Positions 38,059-48,680 of a stretch of DNA of 64,000 nucleotides are shown here, piece after piece. The notes below the pieces were generated by a model. That model was given only the letters and a program-made list of their open reading frames with translations, was not told the DNA's origin and searched no databases. This DNA comes from an uncultured Pelagibacteraceae bacterium (GTDB lineage Bacteria > Pseudomonadota > Alphaproteobacteria > Pelagibacterales > Pelagibacteraceae): contig CACILM010000003.1 in the NCBI GenBank assembly GCA_902587515.1, positions 62,001-126,000 on the forward strand, written 5' to 3'. A program made the translations under genes and the position numbers. Within the stretch, counting starts at the first letter, position 1, and each line of letters begins with the position of its first letter.

Positions 38059-38609
38059 GAATTATCGGTGGAAGATTTAAAGGTCGAACAATACAATTCT
38101 TAAAAACAAGCACAACTAGACCATTAAAAGACTCTGTAAGAGAAAATATATTTAATATTCTAACTCATTCAAATGATATTAAAGTAAAACTAAAAAATGC
38201 AACTATTCTGGATCTCTATTCAGGGATTGGTTCGTTTGGATTAGAGTGTTTATCTAGAGAAGCTAAGATGGTAACGTTTGTTGAAATTGATATTGAGGCA
38301 ACAAAAATATTGCGAGAAAATTTGTTAAATTTATTAGTAGAAAAAAAAAGTTTGATAATAAAAAATAAAATTGAAAATATAAAAAATTGGGAGAAAAAAT
38401 ATAATATTTTTTTTTTTGATCCTCCATTTAAAGATACAAAATATGTTGAAAATTTGAGAGAATTGGAAAACAAAAAAATTTACGAAAAAAATCACTTAAT
38501 TATTATTCATAGAGAAAAAAATTCTAATGATAATTTTAAAAATTTAATAGATATCTTAAAAGTTAAAATATATGGACGCTCAAAGATAATTTTTGCAAAA
38601 TTCAAGTGA
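38055..38609 (+). CDS. rsmD: 16S rRNA m2G966 methyltransferase
   Basis: RsmD methylates G966 of 16S rRNA. The 184-residue protein starts MRIIGGRFKGRTI, then TRPLKDSVRENIFNIL, the SAM loop ATILDLYSGIGSFGLECLSRE, and the catalytic NIFFFDPPF motif. Length is normal. Its 3' end overlaps the convergent pgi gene by eight bases. Confidence 0.95.
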   Translation: MRIIGGRFKGRTIQFLKTSTTRPLKDSVRENIFNILTHSNDIKVKLKNATILDLYSGIGSFGLECLSREAKMVTFVEIDIEATKILRENLLNLLVEKKSLIIKNKIENIKNWEKKYNIFFFDPPFKDTKYVENLRELENKKIYEKNHLIIIHREKNSNDNFKNLIDILKVKIYGRSKIIFAKFK

Positions 38610-39813
38610 GTATTCTTCTTGTAATTTTTTTTACTTGTTCTACAGCAGGTTGATCAAAGGGATTTATATTCTTTAATTTGCCTATTAAAATTGTTTCTAA
38701 TATAAAGTAAGAAAATAACTGACCGAGAGTTTCCTCATTAATTTTTTTTATCTTAAATTCTCTAAAAGAAATTTTTTTCTTTTTAAATGTTTCAATGAGT
38801 GCTTTTTTTTGAGCTAATTTAATTTGATTAAGATTTTTATTATTTAATAAAGATCTTTTATTTAAAAGCTTATTTACTCTTAATTTTTTTGTTAACTCTT
38901 CCTCAGAACTAAAAATTACAAATAATTTATCTTTTGGACCCTCAAGATAAAGCTGTAAAAGACTGTGGTGATCTTTGGGGACATTTGATATAGTCGGAAA
39001 AAACCCGTCTGTTTTTTTTCCCAAACTTTCGGCTATTAATTGCTGTGCCCAGTATAAAAATTTTTCCAATTTGCTTGAATAATTAAGAAATACAATATTT
39101 GGTATTTTTTTTTGAATAAGTATGTTTGTAAGCTTAATTGACCCATCTTTTAAAATTTTGTTATCAGAAAAATATTTCAACATATTTTTTCTTAAATTGA
39201 ATATATTTAATCCCATAAAATATGCTGGTATAAGCCCAACTTCTGACAAAACTGAATATCTTCCTCCGATATAGTTTTTATGTTCAACAAAAAACAAATT
39301 AAATTTTTTTGAAATATTATAAAGAATATTATCTTTTTTTTCTGTTATAATTATAATATTTTTTGAGTTTTTCTTTAGTATATCTAAATAAAAAAGGTTT
39401 GATAGAGTTTCAATTGTATTTCCTGATTTAGAAATTACAAGAAAGAGAGTTTTGTTAATTCTTATTTTTTTTTTAAACTCAATTATTTTGCTTACATCTA
39501 AATCATCTAAAAAATAAAAATCTTTTTTAACGTTTTTTTTGAAAAAATTATATATCGCTTCAGCACCCAGAATTGAACCACCCATTCCAATAAGTGCTAC
39601 AGATTTATAACCATTAAATTTTTTGAGATCACTAATATCTACACTAAAATTATAATCTTTGTTAAAAAGATTGAAAAATTGATTTGGAATTTTGATCTTG
39701 TCTTTGATTTGATTGATTTTTTTTTTATATTGTGAATTTAAATTTTTAGCAACATGAGAATTTAAGTGAAATTTTTGTATATAATTATTTATTATTAAAT
39801 TATTTTCTATCAC
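38602..39813 (-). CDS. pgi: glucose-6-phosphate isomerase
   Basis: Pgi interconverts glucose-6-phosphate and fructose-6-phosphate. The 403-residue protein is well below the 550 of the E. coli enzyme but near the compact class. It has the SIS-fold substrate loops ALIGMGGSILGAEAI and LFLVISKSGNTIETLSNL, GGRYSVLSEVGLIPA, and the C-terminal NPFDQPAVEQVKK lysine motif. All catalytic regions are visible, so it looks functional. It overlaps the BamF-like lipoprotein gene by four bases. Confidence 0.93.
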   Translation of the reverse strand: MIENNLIINNYIQKFHLNSHVAKNLNSQYKKKINQIKDKIKIPNQFFNLFNKDYNFSVDISDLKKFNGYKSVALIGMGGSILGAEAIYNFFKKNVKKDFYFLDDLDVSKIIEFKKKIRINKTLFLVISKSGNTIETLSNLFYLDILKKNSKNIIIITEKKDNILYNISKKFNLFFVEHKNYIGGRYSVLSEVGLIPAYFMGLNIFNLRKNMLKYFSDNKILKDGSIKLTNILIQKKIPNIVFLNYSSKLEKFLYWAQQLIAESLGKKTDGFFPTISNVPKDHHSLLQLYLEGPKDKLFVIFSSEEELTKKLRVNKLLNKRSLLNNKNLNQIKLAQKKALIETFKKKKISFREFKIKKINEETLGQLFSYFILETILIGKLKNINPFDQPAVEQVKKITRRILT

Positions 39814-40118
39814 TTACGAATTTTATCAATTATAGATTTTTCAACTGAACTGGATTTATTTTCATTTGATTGGTCAATTTGAGAGTTTTTTAATATTTTT
39901 TTTATTTTTTCTAAGTCTTCAGCTTGATTTTTTTTTAAAGATCCTGGTTCGGGTATTTTCTCGTAATTAGGAGGAAGAATAAGTGGCTGTTTCTTTTTGA
40001 CTAAAAATTCATCATTTGTTTTAACTTTTTCATTACGTAAAACTTGACCTGCTTCTTTCATCGAACTGCAAGACACTAATGCAAACATAAAAAAAATTAT
40101 AAATATGATTATTTTCAT
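39810..40118 (-). CDS. DUF3035/BamF-like lipoprotein
   Basis: A 102-residue predicted outer-membrane lipoprotein. The signal peptide ends in a lipobox, FALVSCSS, with the acylated cysteine at residue 17. The following segment NDEFLVKKKQPLILPPNYEKIPEPG matches DUF3035, the family of BamF, an extra subunit of the alphaproteobacterial beta-barrel assembly complex. It starts one base from the lspA stop, and LspA is the enzyme that would process its signal. The Bam role is inferred from family. Confidence 0.78.
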   Translation of the reverse strand: MKIIIFIIFFMFALVSCSSMKEAGQVLRNEKVKTNDEFLVKKKQPLILPPNYEKIPEPGSLKKNQAEDLEKIKKILKNSQIDQSNENKSSSVEKSIIDKIRK

Positions 40119-40612
40119 TAACTTTTTTTTACAAATAATTCTTTAAAAATATAACATATAATACCAATTGTAATAAAAATATCTGCTACATTAAACGTAA
40201 ACCAATGAAAATTGCCATAATGTAAGTCAATAAAATCTGGAACTCCATTAAAAATTATCCTGTCGTAAAAATTTCCAATTGCTCCACCAATAATTATTGA
40301 GAAAATTATTTTATCAAATTTATCGGATCTTATTGCAAAAATTATTAAAAATATAATAACAGATGCTATTAATCCTGAAATTAAATTGTAAAATAAATTT
40401 GAGTTAAAGCTTAATAGTCCAAAACCTATCCCAGTATTCCATATTAAATCAAAATTAATAAAATCGTTAACGTAAAAGTTATTATCGCTAAAATTATTGA
40501 TAATATGATTTTTTGAATATCTGTCTAAGACAAAAATAGATATGATGGTTATTAAAAAGTAAAAATTTTCTTTTTTAAAAATTTTGTCTTTTATTTCTCT
40601 AAGATTAATCAA
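40118..40612 (-). CDS. lspA: lipoprotein signal peptidase
   Basis: LspA cleaves the signal peptide of diacylated prolipoproteins. The 164-residue protein has four membrane helices and the catalytic aspartates in GGAIGNFYDRIIFNGVPDFIDL and FNVADIFITIG. The order ileS-lspA-DUF3035 is common in Alphaproteobacteria. It lies 17 bases downstream of ileS. Confidence 0.95.
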   Translation of the reverse strand: MINLREIKDKIFKKENFYFLITIISIFVLDRYSKNHIINNFSDNNFYVNDFINFDLIWNTGIGFGLLSFNSNLFYNLISGLIASVIIFLIIFAIRSDKFDKIIFSIIIGGAIGNFYDRIIFNGVPDFIDLHYGNFHWFTFNVADIFITIGIICYIFKELFVKKS

Positions 40613-40629
40613 AATATTGTATTTCTATT

Positions 40630-43359
40630 TTACTGGAGAACTTTTGAACACCTTTCACATTTTTTGTCTAAAATTTTCCAACATCTTTCACATTTTTGTC
40701 CTTGAGCTTTTTTCACTTCGATCATGATTTCGTCATTATTTGAAAGTGCTTTTTCTGCTTTTGAAACGATAAAATAATCTGCTAAATCTAATTTATCGAG
40801 AAGTTCAAATTTATCTTTTTTTAGTGTTAATTTAATTTCAGCTTCTAAACTTGATCCAATTTCTTTGTTAGCTCTTTTCTCCTCTATTGCAATATTTGCT
40901 ACCTGTTTAATCTTATATAAGTTTTGCCATTTTTCATTAAGCCTGTCATTTTTCCAGCTAGTTGGAATTTTCACAAAATTATTTTCGTGAATACTTTCAT
41001 CAGTGTTATTGTTTACTAAACTATAAATTTCCTCAGTAGTAAAAACTAAAATTGGAGCGAACCACTTTAATAAACTTTCTAAAATTATATTTAAAACAAT
41101 CACACAATTTTTTCTTTTTTTTGAAGTGATGCTATCACAATAAAGAACATCTTTTCTAATATCAAAGTAAAAAGATGAAAGGTCCAACGTACAAAAATTT
41201 AGCAAATCTTTGTAAAGTTTATGAAAATTATATTTTTTTAAATTATCATCGACAGATTTGTTTAATATAAATAATTTGTGTAAAATAAATTGCTCAAGTT
41301 CATCAAATTCATTTAGCTTAATTTTTTCAAAATTTTGTTTTTCAAAATGATCTTTTAAGTTTCCAAGCATAAATCTAAAGGTATTTCTAATTTTTCTATA
41401 AGATTCTGCATGTTGTATTAAAATATTTTTATCTATTCTTAAATCTTCCGCATAATCAGATGCTGAAGCCCAAACTCGAAGTATATCTGCACCATAGTTC
41501 TTCAATATGTCTTCTGGAGAGATGACATTTCCCATAGATTTAGACATTTTCATACCTTTGCCGTCAACAACGAAACCATGTGAGAGAATACTTTTAAATG
41601 GTGCTTTTCCTCTAGTTCCGCACGACTCTAATAATGAAGAGTGAAACCACCCCCTGTGTTGGTCAGATCCCTCTAGATACATGTCTGCAGGCCATTTTAA
41701 ATCTTTTCTTTTCTCTAAAACAAAACTGTGTGTTGAGCCACTATCGAACCATACTTCAACAATATCGTTAAGTTTTTCATAATCTTTGACATTATAATCA
41801 TCGCCTAAAAAAATTTTTGCATCATCTGTAAACCAACAATCGGAGCCTTGCTTTTCATAAATGGAGGCAATTCTATCTATAATTTTTTGATCTCTTAATG
41901 GCTCTTTTGTTTTTTTATTTATAAAAATCGGTAATGGTACCCCCCAAACTCTTTGTCTTGAAACGCACCAATCTGGTCTTCCTTCGATCATTGATAAAAG
42001 TCTGTCTCTACCTTTGTTTGGATAGAAGATAGTTTCATTTATTGCTTTAACAGCTTTATCTCTCAATTTATTTTTTTGCATTGATATAAACCATTGAGGT
42101 GTCGCTCTATAAATTAATGGAGCCTTAGATCTCCATGAATGAGGATAACTATGATTAAGTTTATCATTTTTTAATAATTGTTTTTGTTCTTTAAGTTTCT
42201 CTATAACAATCGGATCAGCCTTAAAAACGTGTGTATTTGTAAAATAAGGTACCTCTTTAGTATAAACACCCGAGTTATCAACTGTATAAAGTGAGGGTAT
42301 ATTATTTTTTAAACATAAATTAAAATCATCTGGACCGTGACTTGGAGCACAATGAACAATTCCAGTTCCTTGTTCCAAATTAACAAATTGAGCATCCAAC
42401 ATTGGGACATCGTAGTCAAAATCCATTTTAAAGAATGGATGATTACATACTGTTCCCTTAAATTCTGAGCCTTTAAAAGTCTTAATTTCCTTATATTTTT
42501 TAATTTCACACTCTTTAGTAATTGACTCAATTAAATTTTTTGCCACTACAATTCTCTTATTTTTAAAATGCTCAAGCTGTTCAATTTCCAAAACAGCGTA
42601 TTCAATATTGCTATTAAAAGCTAATGCTTTGTTGGCAGGTATAGTCCAGGGTGTAGTTGTCCAAATTATAATGCTGGAATCTTTTAGAAAGTCTTTATTA
42701 GTCTCCTTAACTTTAAACGCAACATAAATAGTATTCGAAGTATGATCTAAATATTCTACTTCTGCATCAGCTAAAGCAGTTTTTTCTACAGTAGACCAAA
42801 GAACTGGCTTAAAACCTTGATACAAACTACCATCTAAAAGGAATTTACCTAACTCTCTTACAATTTGAGCCTCCGCCTCGTAACTCATTGTAGAATAATA
42901 ATTTTCAAAATCTCCAACTACCCCTAATCGTTTAAACTCTTTAATGTGAACTCCGATCCAACTTTTTGCAAATTCCCTACATTCTTGCCTAAAATCTTTG
43001 ATGGGCACTTCATCTTTATTTTTTTTCTTTTTTTTGTATTGTTCTTCTATCTTCCACTCTATTGGGAGCCCATGACAATCCCAACCTGGAACGTAAACAG
43101 AGTCTTTTCCATTCATTTGATGAAAACGAGTGATCATATCTTTCAAAATTTTGTTTAACGCGGTACCCATATGTATATGTCCATTCGCATAAGGCGGACC
43201 ATCATGAAGTACAAATTTTTCTTTTCCTTTTGACTTTTTTCTGAGTTTTTCAAATATTTTATTTTTTTCCCATTTTTTTAAAATTTCAGGCTCTTTAATC
43301 GGTAAACTAGCCTTCATTGAAAAAGATGTTTTGGGAAGTTGCAAGGTGTCTTTGGACAT
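40630..43359 (-). CDS. ileS: isoleucyl-tRNA synthetase
   Basis: IleRS charges tRNA-Ile. The 909-residue class I enzyme has the ATP motif PPYANGHIHMGTALNK (HIGH site), the CP1 editing domain around TTTPWTIPANKALAF, and KMSKSMGN in the Rossmann fold. A C-terminal zinc ribbon has CERCWKILDKKCERC. The zinc ribbon marks the bacterial-type enzyme. It shares a base with ribF upstream; no T-box or other leader is present since the two genes overlap. Confidence 0.97.
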   Translation of the reverse strand: MSKDTLQLPKTSFSMKASLPIKEPEILKKWEKNKIFEKLRKKSKGKEKFVLHDGPPYANGHIHMGTALNKILKDMITRFHQMNGKDSVYVPGWDCHGLPIEWKIEEQYKKKKKNKDEVPIKDFRQECREFAKSWIGVHIKEFKRLGVVGDFENYYSTMSYEAEAQIVRELGKFLLDGSLYQGFKPVLWSTVEKTALADAEVEYLDHTSNTIYVAFKVKETNKDFLKDSSIIIWTTTPWTIPANKALAFNSNIEYAVLEIEQLEHFKNKRIVVAKNLIESITKECEIKKYKEIKTFKGSEFKGTVCNHPFFKMDFDYDVPMLDAQFVNLEQGTGIVHCAPSHGPDDFNLCLKNNIPSLYTVDNSGVYTKEVPYFTNTHVFKADPIVIEKLKEQKQLLKNDKLNHSYPHSWRSKAPLIYRATPQWFISMQKNKLRDKAVKAINETIFYPNKGRDRLLSMIEGRPDWCVSRQRVWGVPLPIFINKKTKEPLRDQKIIDRIASIYEKQGSDCWFTDDAKIFLGDDYNVKDYEKLNDIVEVWFDSGSTHSFVLEKRKDLKWPADMYLEGSDQHRGWFHSSLLESCGTRGKAPFKSILSHGFVVDGKGMKMSKSMGNVISPEDILKNYGADILRVWASASDYAEDLRIDKNILIQHAESYRKIRNTFRFMLGNLKDHFEKQNFEKIKLNEFDELEQFILHKLFILNKSVDDNLKKYNFHKLYKDLLNFCTLDLSSFYFDIRKDVLYCDSITSKKRKNCVIVLNIILESLLKWFAPILVFTTEEIYSLVNNNTDESIHENNFVKIPTSWKNDRLNEKWQNLYKIKQVANIAIEEKRANKEIGSSLEAEIKLTLKKDKFELLDKLDLADYFIVSKAEKALSNNDEIMIEVKKAQGQKCERCWKILDKKCERCSKVLQ

Positions 43360-44267
43360 TATTTTTTTGCCTTTTTTATATCAAGTTTGATTTGTTTTTT
43401 TAAATGTTTCAAGTTTCTAAATTTTTTTTCCGATCTTATAAATTTTTTAAAGTTTACGCTAATTACTTTATTATATAAGTTTTTATTAATTCCAAAGATA
43501 TTTGTTTCTAATAATAAACTTTGACCATTAAATGTTGGTCTATAACCTATATTTGCAATACCATTTTTAAAAAAATTCTTACTTTTAACTTTAACAGCGT
43601 AGACGCCGAGCTTAGGGACAACGTAATCACCCATTTTTAAATTACATGTTGGGAAGCCAATTTTACGTCCTCTTCTTTTTCCTTTCATTACTTTGCCATT
43701 AATACTCCAATCACGGTTTAATAGTTTATTTACTTCATCTATTTTACCCAATTTGATTTTATTTCTCAAAAGTGTGGATGAAATTATTTTATTACCTTTT
43801 TTGAATGGTTTGGTAACAATATTTTTAAAATTATATTTTACCTGAAATTTTTTTAATGTTTTTATATCTCCTTTCCTTTGAAAACCAAACTTGAAATTTT
43901 TACTTACATATAAATATTTACATTTCGTTTTTTTAAAAATTATTTTTTTTATAAACTCTTCTGCTGATTGAGTTGAAAAATTTTTATTAAATTTTATGAT
44001 AATTAAGAAATCTAATTTTAATTTTTTTAATTGAGTTTTTTTCTGCTCTAAAGAATTAATTCTATGATTTTTAATTTTTTTATTAAAAAACATTACTGGT
44101 AGAGGTTCAAATGTCATAACACCAAAAGGTATCTTGTTTTTTTTAGCTTTTTGTTTTGCTTCTTTAATAACTTTTTGATGACCTAAATGTAGTCCATCAA
44201 AATTACCTATAGCGATTACACCATTACAATGTTTTTTATTTAAATTTGGATTATTGTAAACTTTCAT
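43359..44267 (-). CDS. ribF: bifunctional riboflavin kinase/FAD synthetase
   Basis: RibF converts riboflavin to FMN and FAD. The 302-residue protein has the N-terminal nucleotidyltransferase motif AIGNFDGLHLGHQKVI and the ISSTLLRNKI segment. The C-terminal kinase domain has GRKIGFPTCNL and the beta-barrel GVYAVKVKS, ANIGYRPTF. It precedes ileS, a linkage shared by many proteobacteria. Confidence 0.95.
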   Translation of the reverse strand: MKVYNNPNLNKKHCNGVIAIGNFDGLHLGHQKVIKEAKQKAKKNKIPFGVMTFEPLPVMFFNKKIKNHRINSLEQKKTQLKKLKLDFLIIIKFNKNFSTQSAEEFIKKIIFKKTKCKYLYVSKNFKFGFQRKGDIKTLKKFQVKYNFKNIVTKPFKKGNKIISSTLLRNKIKLGKIDEVNKLLNRDWSINGKVMKGKRRGRKIGFPTCNLKMGDYVVPKLGVYAVKVKSKNFFKNGIANIGYRPTFNGQSLLLETNIFGINKNLYNKVISVNFKKFIRSEKKFRNLKHLKKQIKLDIKKAKK

Positions 44268-44268
44268 T

Positions 44269-45075
44269 TTACCATTTTAATTCTCTTTGAAAAAAATTTG
44301 CTTTCACTTCGTATTTTTCTAAAAGTTTTTCGAGTTCAGACGAGTTTTTAAATTCTTTTCTATGCACACCTTCAGTTATAAAAATACAATCTATATTTAA
44401 ATTATTTGCTCCTTTTATATCTGTTCTTAAATTGTCACCAATAGCTAAAACTTTTTCATTAGAATCAAAACACATATTATAAACTTCTTTGTGCGGCTTG
44501 CCAAAATAAACAACTTCTCCTCCAAGGTCCTCAAAAACTTTTGCTACTGAACCTGCGCATAATTCTTCAACACTACCCCTATGAACTATTAAATCTGGAT
44601 TTGTACAAATTAATTTTTTTGAAACATAATTCAATAAAAATTTTTTATAATAATCCAAATCATTTTCATGATTGTCAAATAATCCAGTACATAAAATAAA
44701 ATCACAACTCTGAAGATCTGTCCTATTATTTTTCACTTTTTCAAATACAGAGATATCTCTATCAGGCCCAAGATGATAAAATGTCTGTCCAAATTTTTTT
44801 TGGTTTATTGCGTGCATTGCAGCTTCACCTGAGGTCATTACATGCTCTAGATATTTTTTATCCATTTTCATTTTAAGTAAAAAATTAATTACTTTCGAAC
44901 TAGGCCTAGGTGCATTAGATAAAAATACTATTTTTTTGGAATTTTTTTTTAGTTTGTCTACTGCTTCAATAGCTCTAGGATTTAGGGTAACCCCATCATG
45001 CATTACCCCCCATAAGTCTATAATAAAAGTGTCATAGTTTTTGAATACATCCTCTAAGTGATTTAGCTCTTTCAA
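44269..45075 (-). CDS. HAD-superfamily phosphatase, TIGR01459 type
   Basis: A 268-residue class IIA HAD hydrolase. The nucleophile motif is TFIIDLWGVMHDG (about residues 15-27), motif II is IVFLSNAPRPS, and KPHKEVYNMCF plus VLAIGDNLRTDIKGANNL give motifs III and IV. Relatives include NagD-type nucleotide or sugar phosphatases; the substrate is unknown. It is the first gene of the reverse run toward ribF and ileS, and is divergent from groES across 131 bases. Confidence 0.88.
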   Translation of the reverse strand: MKELNHLEDVFKNYDTFIIDLWGVMHDGVTLNPRAIEAVDKLKKNSKKIVFLSNAPRPSSKVINFLLKMKMDKKYLEHVMTSGEAAMHAINQKKFGQTFYHLGPDRDISVFEKVKNNRTDLQSCDFILCTGLFDNHENDLDYYKKFLLNYVSKKLICTNPDLIVHRGSVEELCAGSVAKVFEDLGGEVVYFGKPHKEVYNMCFDSNEKVLAIGDNLRTDIKGANNLNIDCIFITEGVHRKEFKNSSELEKLLEKYEVKANFFQRELKW

Positions 45076-45143
45076 TGTACTATTTCTCTCCTTTTAAGGC
45101 TTATTAATACAGTATTTTACGGTCTTTTTAATGATTTTTGCCT

Positions 45144-45171
45144 CTTGAAATATAGTTAAAACATACCATAT
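45144..45171 (+). promoter_or_regulatory. candidate heat-shock sigma (RpoH) promoter of groES-groEL
   Basis: CTTGAAA at 45144-45150 and TACCATAT at 45164-45171, separated by 13 bases, match the sigma-32 consensus closely (CTTGAAA, then CCCCATNT). Transcription would begin near 45178, leaving a leader with TAGGAG before the groES ATG at 45207. No CIRCE inverted repeat for HrcA is visible in the region. Confidence 0.7.
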
Positions 45172-45206
45172 CAAGATTACGATAAAATTTATAGGAGAAA
45201 ATACAT

Positions 45207-45503
45207 ATGAAATTTAGACCTCTGCACGATCGTGTGCTTATTAAAGTGCTAGACAGTGAGGAAAAAACTGCTGGCGGGATTATAATACCGGACACTGCTA
45301 AAGAAAAACCTCAAGAAGGAGAAGTTGTAGCCGTTGGGCCGGGTGCTAAAAATGAAGACGGAAAAGTTTCTCCAATGGATGTAAAAATTGGAGATATAGT
45401 TCTATTTGGAAAGTGGTCTGGAACTGAAGTCAAAATTGACGGCAAAGAATATAGCATTATGAAAGAATCAGACATAATGGGAATTTCAAAAGGTAAAAAA
45501 TAA
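45207..45503 (+). CDS. groES: co-chaperonin GroES
   Basis: GroES caps the GroEL folding chamber. The 98-residue protein begins [28 protein letters not shown], including the mobile loop EEKTAGGI. It ends with [12 protein letters not shown], the standard family ends. An AGGAG site lies ten bases before the start, and a sigma-32-like promoter lies further upstream. groEL follows after 17 bases. Confidence 0.98.
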   Translation: MKFRPLHDRVLIKVLDSEEKTAGGIIIPDTAKEKPQEGEVVAVGPGAKNEDGKVSPMDVKIGDIVLFGKWSGTEVKIDGKEYSIMKESDIMGISKGKK

Positions 45504-45511
45504 TTTTATAG

Positions 45512-47179
<1,668 letters not shown>

Positions 47180-47184
47180 CACTC

Positions 47185-47859
47185 TTAAACTTTAATGATA
47201 AATGTTGGAAGTTTATAAAAGTTTAATTTCTTAATTTCTAAAACTTTATTTAATTTTATAAATTCATCAACTGCTTTTGTTGCTCCATATACAGAATTAT
47301 AATCGTCAATTAAAACTATACCTCCCTTAACAATATATGGAAAAAGTTTATTTAAAGTAAATTTTGTAGGTTCATAAGTATCCATATCCAAATGTAAGAG
47401 AGATATTTTAAGATGAGGTTCTTTTTTTATTAATTGAGGAATTGTTTTTTTTACATTTCCTTTTACAAGTTCAAAATTTGAAAATTTTTTATCTAATAAA
47501 ATGTCATTTAATTCTTTAACATCAATGCCATCTCCAGCACTATTTTCCCATTTCTTTAGAAAAGATTTATCATTTAGATTTTTTGCTTTTGGAAATTTAC
47601 CAAAAACATCGAAACCATAAATTTTTCTGGAATTATAATTTTCAAGTATTTCTCGAAAAGTCAAAAACCTAGTTAAAGAAATTCCTTTAAAAACTCCACA
47701 TTCAATAATATCACCGGGTAGTGAAATAATTTTTTTATATATTTCATAATGGTAGATTAATTTTGATATTCTGCTTGTATCAGTTTTTAAATGATAAACA
47801 TTTTCAGAATTGATAATATCAATCTTACTCATATTTTTAAATTTATTAATTGATTTCAT
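47185..47859 (-). CDS. TylF-like class I methyltransferase
   Basis: A 224-residue SAM-dependent methyltransferase of the TylF/macrocin O-methyltransferase family. Motif I is GDIIECGVFKGISLTRFL. The metal-linked acidic cluster is LLHLDMDTYEPTKFTLNKL, followed by GGIVLIDDYNSVYGATKAVDEF. Relatives methylate sugar hydroxyls in antibiotics or surface glycans. No glycosyltransferase is adjacent, so the substrate is open. It sits between groEL and hisG with its own 143-base upstream region. Confidence 0.82.
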   Translation of the reverse strand: MKSINKFKNMSKIDIINSENVYHLKTDTSRISKLIYHYEIYKKIISLPGDIIECGVFKGISLTRFLTFREILENYNSRKIYGFDVFGKFPKAKNLNDKSFLKKWENSAGDGIDVKELNDILLDKKFSNFELVKGNVKKTIPQLIKKEPHLKISLLHLDMDTYEPTKFTLNKLFPYIVKGGIVLIDDYNSVYGATKAVDEFIKLNKVLEIKKLNFYKLPTFIIKV

Positions 47860-47901
47860 AATTAGAAAGTATCAGAAATGAGAATAATTTAAAACTAGTT
47901 C

Positions 47902-47925
47902 TTGAATTGAATATTTATAATTCAA
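47902..47925. repeat. inverted repeat between hisG and the TylF-like gene
   Basis: TTGAATT (47902-47908) and AATTCAA (47919-47925) form a seven-base stem with a ten-base loop. It lies downstream of hisG on the reverse strand and upstream of the methyltransferase. There is no clean U-run after it, so a terminator or operator role is only a possibility. Confidence 0.3.
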
Positions 47926-48002
47926 TGTCACTTCAATGTATTTTTTTCAATTCACACATAAAACTTTAACTTTTTTATTTTGGAATTGGAATATAATTTC
48001 AC

Positions 48003-48680
48003 TTACCCAAAAGATTTTAAGAAAGATTGCAATTTTGCAGCCCTTTTTTTTGCAATGAATAAACATGCATTTGAACTAAGTATCAATCCATCTTTAAGAA
48101 CTCTTAAATTATTATCAGCCAAAGTTTTACCTGTAGAAGTTATATCTGTAATGATTTCTGAAGAACCTATAAATGGATAAGTTTCAGTAGCACCGAGACT
48201 AATTATCAATTTATATTGAGTAACTCCTTTAGAAATCAAAAAATCATTAGTTAAATTTGGATATTTAGTTGCCACTCTCAATCTAGAATTTCTTTTAGAT
48301 CTAATATCAAATGATACCTCTTCAAGATCAGCAATCGTTTGAACATCTATCCAATCATCTGGTACAGCAATAACTAGGTTGGCATTACCAAAATCAAGTT
48401 TTTTTTGAACAGTTATTTTATTCTGTAAGTTTTTATCAGACTCTTTTAATAGATCTAAACCAGATACACCTATATCAAGAGTTCCGTCTCCTAATCTTTG
48501 AATAATTTCCTTAGCGTGAAGAAAAATAATCTTAATTTTAGAATTGTTTTTAATAGTCCCAAAATAATTTCTTTCTTTTTCACTTTGCAAAATCTTATAT
48601 CCTCTATCATTAAACAAAGATATTGCTTTATCTTTTAATCGTCCTTTACTAGGTAAGCCTATTGTAATTAAATTTTTCAT
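48003..48680 (-). CDS. hisG: ATP phosphoribosyltransferase, short form
   Basis: HisG catalyses the first step of histidine synthesis, condensing ATP with PRPP. At 225 residues it is the short form, which lacks the C-terminal regulatory domain and needs HisZ. Visible motifs are TIGLPSKGRLKDKAI, GTLDIGVSGLDLLKES and the PRPP loop ITDITSTGKTLADNNLR. It overlaps hisZ by four bases. Confidence 0.95.
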   Translation of the reverse strand: MKNLITIGLPSKGRLKDKAISLFNDRGYKILQSEKERNYFGTIKNNSKIKIIFLHAKEIIQRLGDGTLDIGVSGLDLLKESDKNLQNKITVQKKLDFGNANLVIAVPDDWIDVQTIADLEEVSFDIRSKRNSRLRVATKYPNLTNDFLISKGVTQYKLIISLGATETYPFIGSSEIITDITSTGKTLADNNLRVLKDGLILSSNACLFIAKKRAAKLQSFLKSFG

